A stretch of DNA of 64,000 nt from Sesamum alatum (lineage: Eukaryota > Streptophyta > Magnoliopsida > Lamiales > Pedaliaceae): assembly GCA_034509735.1 (NCBI GenBank), contig JACGWO010000012.1, positions 8,430,367 through 8,494,366 on the forward strand. Reading direction: 5' to 3'. This document shows, piece after piece, positions 11,526-22,059 of the stretch (the stretch's first letter is position 1; every line of letters starts with the position of its first letter). The translations under genes were made by a program, and so were the position numbers. The notes beneath the pieces were generated by a model. That model did not search any database. It saw nothing but the letters and a program-made list of their open reading frames with translations, and was not told the DNA's origin.

Positions 11526-12596
11526 GGGTAAAATGCAATTTACCCCTATGTGTTTTTGGAAATATTTGAAAAAAACTTATGTAAAAAATAAAATAATAAA
11601 AACCCCCCATGTGATTTTCAAAATATAGCAAAACACCCCATCGGACACGGGGTGTATCACACGCGCTCTTCATGCGACTTGGGCTTAATTTTGAACAAAA
11701 AATTATTTTTATATCTTAATTTATAAACCTTTAGATCTTTCTTGATGCATATCTAATGGTTGAAATTTATAGAAAAGAAATCAACGGTTAGATTTTATTA
11801 GGTTTAAGTGGAGGTCCAGATTTAATTACACAATTCAATGGCCCAAATTTCACATAATTTAAATTAACGATCCAGATTTAATATACAAATATTTATTATT
11901 ATTTTTATTTGTTAAATATAAATAAAATATTTAAATATATAAAAAAATATTTTCTCCTTCCCCCACCCACCACCATCACCACCACACCGATGCCTCCTCA
12001 CTGTCGGCCCCTCGAACCTCCTCCCTACGCCCCACCTCATTCGCGTCTGCCTCTTCCTCTGCGCGCGGCGTCCGCCTCCTCTGCATGCCGCCTTCGCCTC
12101 CTCCTCCGCACGCGATCTCCTCCTCCCTGTGCGGCAACCCTACCTTCTCCCCTTCGCGCCGCCTTCGCCTCCTCTTCTGTGCGCCGCCCCTAAGCCTCCT
12201 CCTCCGCATGCCCTCCTCCTCCTCAGCGTCCGCTGCCCTTCCTCCTCCCCGTCCGCGCGCCCTCCTCCTTCCCCTCACTGTCCGCACATATATTCAAATT
12301 AAATAGTAATTTAAATTAATCAATAATATTAATTTATTAAAATATATTTAAATGTTCAAAGAAAGAGGGCAAAATGGACATTTGTACTATAAAATAACCC
12401 TAAAAATATATAAAAAAGAATGAAGCCCAGCTGCACAATGGGCGCGTGTTAGACTATCTCTCTGTTAGTTTGTAACAAAGAGGGATTTGTTTGTAGGGTT
12501 TTACAAAATATTGGGGGTATTTTACATATTTTCATAATATAGGAGGATTTTTAACAATATTTTGATAACACAGGGAGAAAAAATGCAATTTGTCCC
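11526..12596. mobile_element. Mutator-type MITE with GC-rich core (copy 2)
   Basis: Begins GGGTAAAATGCAATTTACCC and ends in the inverse GCAATTTGTCCC. Long imperfect inverted repeats reach inward to GCAAAACACCCC on the left and GTAAAATACCCCC on the right. It shares interior phrases with copy 1 (GGTCCAGATTTAATTA, ATCACACGCGC) and again has a C/T-rich GC core (about 11960-12290). No clean target duplication remains. Open frames in the core are low-complexity and not called. Confidence 0.75.
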
Positions 12597-12810
12597 TATT
12601 ATTAGTATCTAATAACAATGTTGGCATCTTCGTTCTCATTGTCGTGGGAGAATCCGTATCTCAAGTTGAAGCCATAACTGCAAAAGAAAAAAAACAACTT
12701 AAAAGAATTGAAACTGGGTCAATTATAATTTATTCTTGTCCGAAAAAATTGGGGAATTAATTTTGATTTTCCTTTGAAAAGAACAAACATAACTTACTTT
12801 TATTATTAAC
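12597..12810. other. Host DNA upstream of the E2 insertion
   Basis: Short non-coding stretch. It was continuous with 31888 onward before E2 inserted, so it belongs to the upstream region of the tRNA-Lys and Rieske genes. Ends in target duplication TTAAC (12806-12810). Confidence 0.6.
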
Positions 12811-13074
12811 TGATGTGTATAATAGTAATTATAATTTACTCACAAGGGCATAAGAGTAACTTTCGGGGTCTACCACATGATAAAAAATATGTACCCTGTG
12901 TCACCATAAAATAACCAAATCACTATAAATACAAGATATATTATTTTTTAATGCTAAGTTACTATTCATCGATTTGACAACTCATAGAATATTTCTCTCT
13001 CTAAAGACTTGGGGTGCAATTGTGCCGAGGCAATTTTCCCGATTAATCCTTCGCTAAATACCACTACCACATCA
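12811..13074 (+). repeat. E2 5' LTR
   Basis: TGATGTGTATAATAG...CCACATCA, 264 bp, with TG/CA ends and TATAAAT at 12924-12930. Confidence 0.9.
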
Positions 13075-13075
13075 T

Positions 13076-13093
13076 TGGCGCCGTCTGTGGGAA
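13076..13093 (+). other. E2 primer binding site for tRNA-Lys
   Basis: TGGCGCCGTCTGTGGGAA, one base after the LTR. It is an 18-base perfect complement of the 3' end (with CCA) of the tRNA-Lys encoded at 32029-32101 in this window. Confidence 0.9.
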
Positions 13094-13114
13094 ACCATTG
13101 CCCCGACATTGAGA

Positions 13115-14788
13115 ATGCAAACCAGGTCACGAGCACACGACGTTCAAGGGATGGACATTGCCCCAGAGACTCATGAAAATGGGGCAGAACTGCATCCACC
13201 CCACGAACAATCACCCCATGGACAATCCCCACCCCATGGACAAGATCCCCCGAACGGAGTGGCTGGACCACCTCTTGGACAGGACCCACCCCGTGAACAA
13301 CCTCAAAACGAAGCCCCTCCTCTAGGAGGCGCCCCACCCCAAGGAGCAACGATCCAGTGGACACAAGAAGCATTGTTGGCATTGATCCAAGATGCCACCA
13401 CTCGTGCAGCCGCACAAGCAGTGGCGCAATTTGTGAACAACCACCCCATGAACCCACCCCCTCCTTCCCCTCGCCGAAGTCGAGAAGAATCCTCGGCTCC
13501 CGAAGGGAATGAGCAGAGGCGGGAAGAGGTGAACAGCAGAGTTTCCAGACCAGAGGTTGCCCAGGACTCGGACCAACGCCCCCCACAATCAAGGCAGCCC
13601 ACGACACCTTTACCTTCAAGAGTGATGGAGGATCCCTACCTCCCCTTGGCAGTGGTCCCCCCAAGGCGTAGTCCTTTCAGCTCAGCAATCCTAGCCGAGG
13701 CCCTCTCGGCCGGAGTAAAAGTCTCGAACCTTTCAGAATATGACGGCACGGGAGACCCACAAGAACATCTAGACAAATTCTACGCTAAGATCGATTGGTA
13801 CGATTTGAGCGATGCGGCATACTGCAAAGTCTTCCGCACCACACTCTCAAAACGCGCTCTAGCTTGGTTCAACCAACTGCCCGCTGGAACAATCTCCAGC
13901 CTCGAGCAGTTGACACAGCGCTTCCTACATCATTTTTCTATGAACAAGAAGGTCCCAAAAACGGCCGCGTACCTATTCACTATTCGGCAGAAGGAAAGAG
14001 AGTCGCTGAGAGACTATATTCAAAGATTTGTGGAAGCTGTGCACGAGGTGCCGCACATTAACCATGAGCTGTTGGCCAGCATTGTCCAATAAAACCTACT
14101 CCCAGGAAGATTCAAGGAGTCGATAGCCGGAAAGCCCCCGGCCACTTTGGAAGATTTACTTATGCGATCACAAAAATATATCAGAATAGAGGAGTCTAAG
14201 GCCACAGATCCTTCCCCCGGTTTCAAGAGGAAGGGCAGGGAAGAAGAAATTGAGCCGAGAAAGAAAGAGGAGCGTAAGCACAATCCACCAACTGGATTCA
14301 CCCACTACACTCCTCTTAACGCCTCTAGAGGAGAAATTTTGGTGGTGGCCGAACAACAAGGATTGATCAACCAATGGCCAAGGAAAATGAAAGACAACCC
14401 CAAGAGACTTAAATCGAACAAATATTGCCGTTTTCATCGGGACAGGGGGCACACGACAGAGGACTGCCACCACCTCAAAAACGAGATAGAAAAATTGATT
14501 CAACGAGGATACTTGAAGGAATACGTGAATCAACGTCCAAGAGGACAAGCATTCAACCAGGGGCTGAGTCGCACCCCCTCTACCTCGACTCTCACCCAGG
14601 ACCCGAACGGGGACAACCTCCCCACAGCAGGAGTCATAGCAGTGATTTCGGGAGGCCCGGCAGGCGGGGACTCCGGAAATGCAAGGAAAGCCCTAGTCCG
14701 GGAAGCAAGAGGAGCCCATCGGCAGACCCCAATCCAAGTCCACACCGTTGGCATAGAGAAACAAGAGGAAATCTCCTTTACCTCGTGA
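13115..14788 (+). pseudogene. E2 gag (one in-frame TAA)
   Basis: Gag polyprotein: particle assembly and RNA binding. The first ATG is at 13115 (MQTRSRAHD), soon after the primer site. Parts in order: a proline/glutamine-rich N-terminus with repeated H/G-Q-x-P-P units; the capsid-like retrotransposon gag region from about 13730 (EYDGTGDPQEHLDKF...AWFNQLP...FLHHF); GRFKESIAGKPPATLE at about 14106; and a C-x2-H-x4-H-x4-C zinc-binding motif (CRFHRDRGHTTEDC) near 14428, typical of Tat gag. The only stop is TAA at 14090-14092, between IVQ and NLLPGRF. Frame and sequence continue unchanged after it, so it is a point change or a recoded stop rather than a frameshift. E1 carries TAA at the same codon. 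Confidence 0.85.
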
Positions 14789-14791
14789 GAT

Positions 14792-15412
14792 GTGGATCCC
14801 AGGAGAGATCGGAACAACGATGCTTTGGTAATTTCAGCGACGCTATCCAACTTCTGGGTCAAGAAAGTGTTGGTGGACAGCGGAAGCTCAGCGGACATTA
14901 TATTCTACGATGCATATGTCCAACTGGGGATCGACAATGCCCAATTGCGGAAAATTAACACCCCACTCACCGGGTTCAGCGGTGAGATGATTGAACCATT
15001 GGGGGAGGTGACACTACCACTTTCATTGGGCTCCTACCCCAAGAGATCAACTAAGATGGTGAAATTCCTCGTGGTCAAGGCGCCGTCCGCTTACAATGTC
15101 ATTCTGGGAAGGCCGAGTCTAAACCTCTTTCGAGCCATAGCATCCACTTTCCACATGAAACTTAAGTTCCCAACCCCGGAAGGAGTGGGAGAGGCCGTAG
15201 GAGATGAACGAATGGCGAGAGAATGTTACGCGAACACCCTGAAGAGATCAAGGGAAAAGTTGGAGGGCCAAGGACCAAATGAGAAAGGAAAGAGGATTAT
15301 GACAAATGCGATTTCCGAAGCATGGGAAACACCTGAGGATCCCATGGAAGGGAAGTTTAGAGAAAGGAGAGTGGAAGCTGTCGAAGAGTTAAGGGTAATT
15401 AATCTCGCATAG
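14792..15412 (+). pseudogene. E2 aspartic protease region of pol
   Basis: Continues the gag frame after a TGA at 14786-14788. It carries the retroviral-type aspartic protease active site in the sequence VLVDSGSSADIIFYDAY (about 14868-14918) and a downstream PSAYNVILGRPSLN segment typical of the Tat protease flap/C-terminal region. The protease cuts the polyprotein. It ends at TAG (15410-15412), after which the same frame resumes with a sequence characteristic of the RT N-terminus. The TGA and TAG can each be explained by a single C-to-T change (CGA or CAG), as expected in methylated repeats. Confidence 0.8.
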
Positions 15413-16294
15413 GAAGGCGAGGAAAAAAATACGAAAATAGGCACCACAATGAGCCCCCTTGCAGAGGAACGCCTGAGTCGCTTCCTTAGAGAAAATCAAG
15501 AAGTGTTCGCATGGAATATGGGAGACCTCCAGGGGATTTCACCCGAGGTTATTACGCACCACCTCAGTGTGAACCCCGACGCAAAACCCGTAAAGCAAAA
15601 AAAGAGGATGTTCGGTGCGGAAAGAAGCCAAGCCATAAAAGAAGAAGTAGATAAGTTGTAGAAGGCCAAGTACATACGCCCCGTGCAATACCCGGAGTGG
15701 CTCGCTAATGTCGTGTTGGTCCCGAAGCCAAATGGAAAGTGGCGCCTGTGCATCGACTTCACGGACTTGAACAAGGCGTGCCCGAAAGATCCTTTCCCCC
15801 TCCCACGGATTGACCTGCTAGTCGATTCCACCTCCGGGTGCGAAATGTTGAGCTTCTTGGATGCTTACCAAGGATACAACCAAATTCCGTTGGCACCAGA
15901 AGACCAGGAGAAGGCAAGCTTTATAACGGACCAAGGGGTCTTCTGCTACAACGTTATGCCATTTATAGTCCGGAAGCAACGTATCAGCGACTAGTCAATC
16001 ATATGTTTCGAAATCAAATCGGTCGGAACATGGAGGTGTATATAGACGACATGTTGGTAAAAAGCGTGAAGGAGGAAGACCACCTCAATGACTTGCAGGA
16101 ATGTTTTTCAATATTGAAATCATATGGTATGAAACTAAATCCAGCAAAGTGCGCTTTTGGGGTACGCGGGGGAAATTTTTAGGGTACATGATCTCGGAAA
16201 GAGGAATAGAGGCTAACCCGGAAAAGATCAGTGCCATCATGAATATGCCCCACCCAAATAGATTAAGGAAGTGCAGAGGCTAGCGGGCAGATTG
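15413..16294 (+). pseudogene. E2 reverse transcriptase, first part
   Basis: RT fingers and palm. VLVPKPNGKWRLCIDF (about 15712), then KACPKDPFPLPRID, SFLDAYQGYNQI, and the catalytic YIDD (about 16039) in VYIDDMLVKS. Damage: TAG at 15659-15661 within 'KL*KAKYIRP', a frameshift between about 15975 and 16000, and another near 16180. The coding region is interrupted at 16294 by copia-1 and resumes at 26119; the junction is inside the conserved RLAGRLAALNRF block that links RT to RNase H. Confidence 0.85.
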
Positions 16295-18522
16295 TGCAAG
16301 ACAAGCGGATCCGCCCAGGAGCGCGAGCGGAAGCGAGAAAAACGAGAAAAGTGAGTAAATTTAAATCAAATTCAAAATACGCGAATCCCAAGGGGTGTAC
16401 CCTTGGTGCTCAACCGGGCGTTTGATGTAGGATGTGTAAATATTAAAACATATATTTAAACACATAGGGCATAGATATACAAATGAAATCAATCAAAGCG
16501 TAATAAACCGTTACCTTTGATTGTTTAGCGTATGCTCCCGGCTACTAGCGTTGTTCCTTCTCCGGAATGCTCACGAAATCCAAACGTATGGATTCTCCAA
16601 AGGTGATCCACACCACACCGGAAGAAACACACGTTCTTCTTGCTAGAAAAGAACGGGTTTAGGAAGGAATCGGTTTAAGAGAAGAACACTATGAATTAGT
16701 GTTCTCTTAAACTTACTTTGTTCTTCTTCTTGATTCAAAATCAAGTGAAGAACACAAGTGTAAGAGAGGGAGGGAGCACGAAATTTTGAGAGAGAGGAGA
16801 GGATTTTTGTCTTCTCTTTTTCCTAGAAAAAGATGAATAATGAATCACTTATGCTAGGTGTTGTATATTCTAATATATATACATAATTAATGTGATTATT
16901 GGAATGTGTCTAGGTTCATCCAAGGATGTCTAGATTCATTCCAATCAATCACCATCAATTCTTCAATCAAGCCTACCAAAATTTATGGTATGATAAAATC
17001 ATACCAAAAGGGAAGAACTTGATTGGAGTTGATTTGTCTCTTTCCAAAAGAGACAAGTCAACATACCTCCTAGCATGAAACATGGCTGATTTTGCTTCCT
17101 CCAAGGGAGCATGTCGGCCATATTTAATTAAGGGAAGAAGTCCAACTTCTTCCTATTCCAAATTAGGAATGATTTCTCCTCTCGGGTATAATTTAAACGG
17201 ACCGGTTTTATCGTAATCCAATTACGACGAACCAATATTAAATCCAATTTAATGTCCACTTAAATTATTCCCGTTGATCTTTTAATCCAATTAAAAGATC
17301 CAACGTCTCAACATCTCAACTTTTCATATTTAATCGAAAATCCAATTTACCGATTAAATGAAAGCCCGATACAATATCGGCCCGTCCATCCAATGGACTT
17401 TCCCTTAAGTAATCCAATTTACTTATTTTATCCTTCGAGATTGACTCCACGTCGATCTCTCAACCTCCTCGGTGATTTGTGTGTGACCCTTTAGGTTCAC
17501 CCTCAGCTAGACTTGGGCCCGTGTCCCACAAGGGCCCGTTACCATGGGTGGCCGTCTAGCAACGGTCCATGGCACTAGAGACTAGGTGAATTGGCGTGAA
17601 CATTTAGGCGCCGATTCCGTACAGGTACGATCCTTCCGTCTACCGTCTCCCGGCCTTAGTCTAGGGTATGGAATTGGGCGTCGGTTCCCATCCTTGACTA
17701 GGCATCTATGCTTAATACTCGAGACCACGTATGCTTCATTGCGTCGACACACGAAACCATTCCCTGTTCGACCAACCACTGTGGCCACAGCTTCAAACAG
17801 CATGAACGTGTCTCCGAGTGCATAGGAGATACCTCTGTCACATACAGACAGGGGACGGATCCTCTTCTTGGAATCCACCGTCCTCGCTACACATTCTGAC
17901 TGCACTGGACAAGGCTTATTGATAATCATCTTACAGAATGATTACCTCTCGCCAGATCCAAGATACAGCCGTCCTGTGCACGCGACTGCCATGATCCCTC
18001 AAGTCTGAGGATTACTCCGTACTATCGGAACCGGGGAAAACCAATCATACCGACCAAGCCTCCAAGGCTTCCATATGATGATCCCCGCGAGTCAGTCCAG
18101 TCGGCTCGAACCCAGTCGACCAACCCATCAAGATCGTGTAGGCGTCCCACGCCTGTCGCCGATGAAATACGGCACTCATCCAATGAACACGACTCTTGAC
18201 GCAAGTCTCAATAGGACTCTCGATGCCCTGTCTCGAGGTCCTCGACTTGGAACGTTTCAGACCCAACTCTTAATCAGTTGGTTTCACGACCACCATCCAA
18301 TGCGTGGCCCAACTGCATGAGTTGTTATCCATGGTCTGTGGGCTTTGTTGCGATATAAGTTAAACACCGTTTTAACAAATGTAAGATGAGCGCAACAAAG
18401 AATGTACCATTGGTGACGAATACTCATCTTATTCATCACATAATAATATTACATTCACATCAAGTTGTCGGATAGGTTACAAATTGCCAAACCCATTGGC
18501 TTTCTGGTCACCTATTCCAACA
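16295..18522 (-). repeat. copia-1 3' LTR
   Basis: Plus-strand ends TGCAAGACAAGCGG and CTATTCCAACA. The first bases of the two LTRs differ slightly (TGCAAGAC against TGAAGGAC). Open frames inside it (for example 17582-17929) recur in the other LTR only because the LTRs are near-identical. Confidence 0.9.
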
Positions 18523-18536
18523 ATCTCCCACTTGAC
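18523..18536 (-). other. copia-1 polypurine tract
   Basis: On the minus strand this reads GTCAAGTGGGAGAT directly before the 3' LTR. Copia-2 has GTCAAATGGGAGAT at the same place. Confidence 0.8.
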
Positions 18537-18539
18537 CTA

Positions 18540-19587
18540 AAGCCAATCACCCATTGACCTCGAACCTCTTATTCAGATGGTGAGTATGGGCAACTTGCGA
18601 CATGGGCTTAGCAAGTGGTCTGCATTGTTTTTTGTGGAGCTGACTCGGTCCAACCGACCGTCACTCCTGCTATCCATCTCTCTAAGCAGATGGTAGCGTC
18701 TAAGAATATGCTTGGATCGTGATGAGATCTCGGTTCCTTTGCTAGCGCTATCGCCCCGTTGTTATCATAAAAGATAATTACAGGCTTAGCAATGCTAGGT
18801 ACTACATCCAACCCTTGGATGTAGCTTATCAACCAAACCACTCCTTAGCAGCTTCCAAAGCCGCTATGTATTCAAAACTGTATGGTGGAGTCCGCCGTGG
18901 TAGCCTGCTTGGAACCTTTCCAAGTAACCACGCCACCATTTAGTCTAAATACAAAACCAAATTGAGACTTGGCATCTTCGTCGTCCGACTGGAAGCTAGT
19001 GTCGCTATTAGCCTTCCAGTATCAACTCTCCACCACCGTAGATCAAGAACATGTCCTTAGTCCTTTTTCAGGTACTTCAGGATAGTCTTGACTGCACTCC
19101 AGTGTGCCTCCTCGGCACACGACTGATATCGGCTAGTTACGCCCAAAGCGAAAGCCACATCAGGTCTAGTGCACTGAACAACATACTCTATGCTGCCCAT
19201 GGCTGAAGCATAGGGGATGTCCAACATCCTTTTAAGCTCCTCATCAGTCTTAGGAGACTGCTTCTTGGATAACTTAATTTCATGCCTCATATACGAGGAT
19301 TGGGCCATTCCTAACATCCTTCTAGATCTATCCCTGTAGATCTTGATGCCAAGGATGTAGGATGCCTCGCCCATATCCTTCATGGAGAATTGCGTTGACA
19401 ACCAAGCTTTAGTGGCACCTAACATGTTAGCATCATTCTCAATGAGCAAGATGTCATCCACGTAAAGCACCAAAAACGCAACTGAGCTCCCACTGATCTT
19501 CTTGTATACACAAGGATCGGACTCGTTCTTGATGAAATCATATCCCCGTATGACTTCATCAAAACGTATGTTCCAGCTTGGGGTTTA
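18540..19587 (-). pseudogene. copia-1 RT (3' part) and RNase H, deleted
   Basis: The RT palm end with YVDD (in VLYVDDILLI, about 19473-19440) and the downstream DMGEASYILGIKIYRD and CTRPDVAFALGV blocks lie in 19473-19057. The RNase H segment around 18841-18608 has VVPSIAKPVIIFYDNNGAIALAKEPRS. Comparison with copia-2 shows that the segment between GVKP and SWNIRFDEV is missing: at about 19580-19590 the two are joined directly, losing several hundred bases including most of the RT fingers, with a frame change. RNase H is also broken by frameshifts. Confidence 0.8.
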
Positions 19588-20531
19588 ACCCCTTTTGGTG
19601 GATCTACTAGGGTCCAAACCTTGTTTGTACCCATCGAGTCCATCTCGGATTTCATGGCCTCAAGCCACTTGTCCGAATCGATGTCCGACATCGCTTCTCC
19701 GTACATCTTTGGATCATTATCCAACTGACCGGTCAGGCCCAGAAATCCATACCTATCAGGTGCATTGGATACTCTGGCCGACCTACGGAGGACTGGAACA
19801 ATATCAGTGGGAACTTTTGGCTCAGATGTCACTGCCGCCTCTTGGGGTACCTCACTTGATTCCTCAAGGAGTACCTCATCGCGTCGACTATCTGATGGAA
19901 AACCTTTTTCCAAGAACACTGCGTTTCGCGAGACAAAAACCTTTTGCTTAGAGGGATCATAGAAATAATACCCCGCAGTTTCTTTCGGATAGCCGATGAA
20001 CCTGCATAAACTAGACCTCGAGTCCAGTTTATCTCCCACTAATCTCTTGACATATGCGGGGCAACCCCACACTTTCAAGTATTTGTAGGAGGCAGGCTTG
20101 CCATGCCATATCTCATATGGCGTCTGGGATACCTTTTTAGATGGCGCCAAGTTCAAAATTTTGGCCGCCGTCTCAAGAGCGTATCCCCAAAAGGAAAGGG
20201 GTAGTTCGGTAAAACTCATCATGGGTCGGACCATGTTCAACAAGGTCCGATTCCTCCTTTCAGACACACCATTAAGCTGCGGTGTTCCAGGAGGGGTCCA
20301 CTGAGAGAGAATCCCATTCTCTTTTAGATAATCAGTAAACTCACCACTCAAATACTCTCCACCTCGGTTCGACCGAAGGGCTTTGATCTTTCGATCGGTT
20401 TGGTTCTCTACATCAAGTCTGTATTCCTTAAACCTTCCAAAGGCTTCAGACTTGTACCTCATCATGTAAACATAACCATACCGTGAGTGATCATCGATAA
20501 AGGTTATGAAGTACGAGTACCCACCTCTAGC
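19588..20531 (-). pseudogene. copia-1 integrase
   Basis: Integrase catalytic core and C-terminal region, reading right to left. A TAG (LNT*ARGGY) near 20534 separates it from the pre-integrase part; copia-2 has CAG there. The conserved order is RGGYSYFITF, RYGYVYMMRYKSEAF, the catalytic segment LRSNRGGEYLSGEF (the usual D of SDRGGEY is N here), then the conserved E in NGVSERRNRTLLNMVR, and GYALETAAKILNLAPSK. The C-terminal KVWGCPAYVKR and GYYFYDPSKQKVFVSRNAVF follow. The D-to-N change at a catalytic position would inactivate strand transfer. Confidence 0.85.
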
Positions 20532-21149
20532 CTAAGTATTTAGTGGACCACAGACATCTGTATGGATCAAATCCAACAGACCACTGGCTAGCGTACTTTG
20601 TCCAACAAAGGGTTTCTTGGTCATCTTTCCCTTTAGACAGGATTCGCAGGTCGGTAGGTTGTCCAAATCGTCTATTTCTAGACTCTTTGAGTCCACCAAC
20701 CTTCTTATCCTATCTTTAGAGATATGACCTAACCTCGCATGCCATATCTGTGCGTTATTATGATCATCACGTTTTCGTTTGTGTTCTGCAGTCATAATCC
20801 AATTAGACTGTTGAAATATGTACAGACCGTTGACCAATGTACCAAGCAAATGAGAAATACCATATTTGATAATGAAAAAACCGTTTTTATTTATGGTAAA
20901 TTCATATCCCTCCTTATCAAGGACCGGGATGGAAACAATGTTTTTAATCATGCTAGGTACATAGAAACAGTCGTTCAGTACAATCCTAACATGACTACTA
21001 ATGGCTAACTCTAGTGATCCTACGGCCTCCGCAGCAACGGCATTGCCATCACCTAGCCTCAGGATCATCTCATCCTTGGTTAGCCTTCTGCTTCTTTGCA
21101 GTGCCTGCAAATCATTGCAGATGTGAGCACCACACCCGGTATCCAATAC
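20532..21149 (-). pseudogene. copia-1 protease and pre-integrase zinc domain
   Basis: Aspartic protease site VLDTGCGAHICND (about 21149-21110), with TG in place of the usual SG after the catalytic D, as in many copia elements. Then VGSLELAI, LNDCFYVPSMIKNIVSI, and the GAG-pre-integrase domain with WHARLGHISKDRI and CESCLKGKMTK (HHCC zinc ligands). A TAG just upstream (NSAS*VLDTG) breaks the link to gag. Confidence 0.85.
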
Positions 21150-22059
21150 CTATGAAGCAGAATTAGTAATCATATTAACTTCAACCACAAACACACCTGG
21201 GTTGGAGAGGAGTTGTGGGCACTCCCTCTTCCAATGCCCTTTCCCTTGGCAATGCATGCAGACATCATTTGCCTTGGACCGCTGAGAACCACGGGCCTTC
21301 CCTTTCCCTTTGCTCGGTCCAACCAGAGCAACAGGGACGCCCGGAGCGTGAGCAGGGGCCACAACCGTCTTCCCTTTGCCCTTCTTCCTCTTCCAGCGTC
21401 CGGCCCTCTTGCCATTTGCCTTGGAGGTCGAAGCCTCTCCTATCAATACCGCCGGCACCGACTTGTGGGTCGTTGCCTCGTATTGGACCAGCATGTTGAT
21501 CAACTCATGAATAGACTTCTCAAGCCCGTTCATGTTGTAGTTTACAAACAAACGGGTCATAGGATGGAGGAAGCGACTGGAGGATCACGTCAATGTACGT
21601 GTCATTGTTAAGCCCAGCTTTAAGGTCCTCGAGTTTCTCCACTAGGGAGAGCATCTTGACCCCATGACTCTGTACAGACGCTCCTTCAGCGAGCTTGGTG
21701 CCAAAGAATGCTTTTGTGGCGGCATATCTAATATGCCTATCCGGAACCGCATAAACCTCGTTCATGCGGAGCATTATGGCGGAGACGTTGTCCAGCCTCT
21801 CATACTGCTTCTAGATGTCGTTAGACATCGAAGCCAGTATGATACTGCGTACTTTTCGGTTGTCCTCATGCCATTTCTCGAACGTCAAACGTTCTTCAGG
21901 CGTGGACCCCTCCGGTAAGTCGCTCGGTGGCGGCTCGTCAAAGACGTAGCCTTGGTTCTCGAAACCGAGGACAATCCTCAGGTTTCTCAGCCAGTCCGAG
22001 TAGTTCGTTCCGTTGAATTTGTTAGTCTCAAGAATCATGGTTAACGGGTTCTTAGACAT
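21150..22059 (-). pseudogene. copia-1 gag
   Basis: It starts at the ATG at 22059-22057 (MSKNPLTMILETNKFNGTNY), a typical copia gag N-terminus. One TAG near 21812 (SNDI*KQYERL) splits it. The central UBN2-like region (about 21774-21520) has VPDRHIRYAATKAFFGTKL and SLPPSYDPF. A basic linker is followed by a C-x2-C-x4-H-x4-C zinc knuckle (CMHCQGKGHWKREC, about 21261-21220), which binds RNA. Apart from a small frame change near 21560 and the stop, the frame is nearly intact. Confidence 0.85.

Noticed and set aside
11909..12306. ORFs of 73-103 aa in GC-rich DNA
   Set aside because: Same cause: the GC core of the second MITE copy; no motif.
13076..13093. tRNA-like sequence at 13076
   Set aside because: Only the 18-base primer binding site; there is no cloverleaf.
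12966..13664. 232-aa minus-strand ORF over E2 gag
   Set aside because: Shadow of the GC-richer gag coding strand; no motif, starts inside the LTR.
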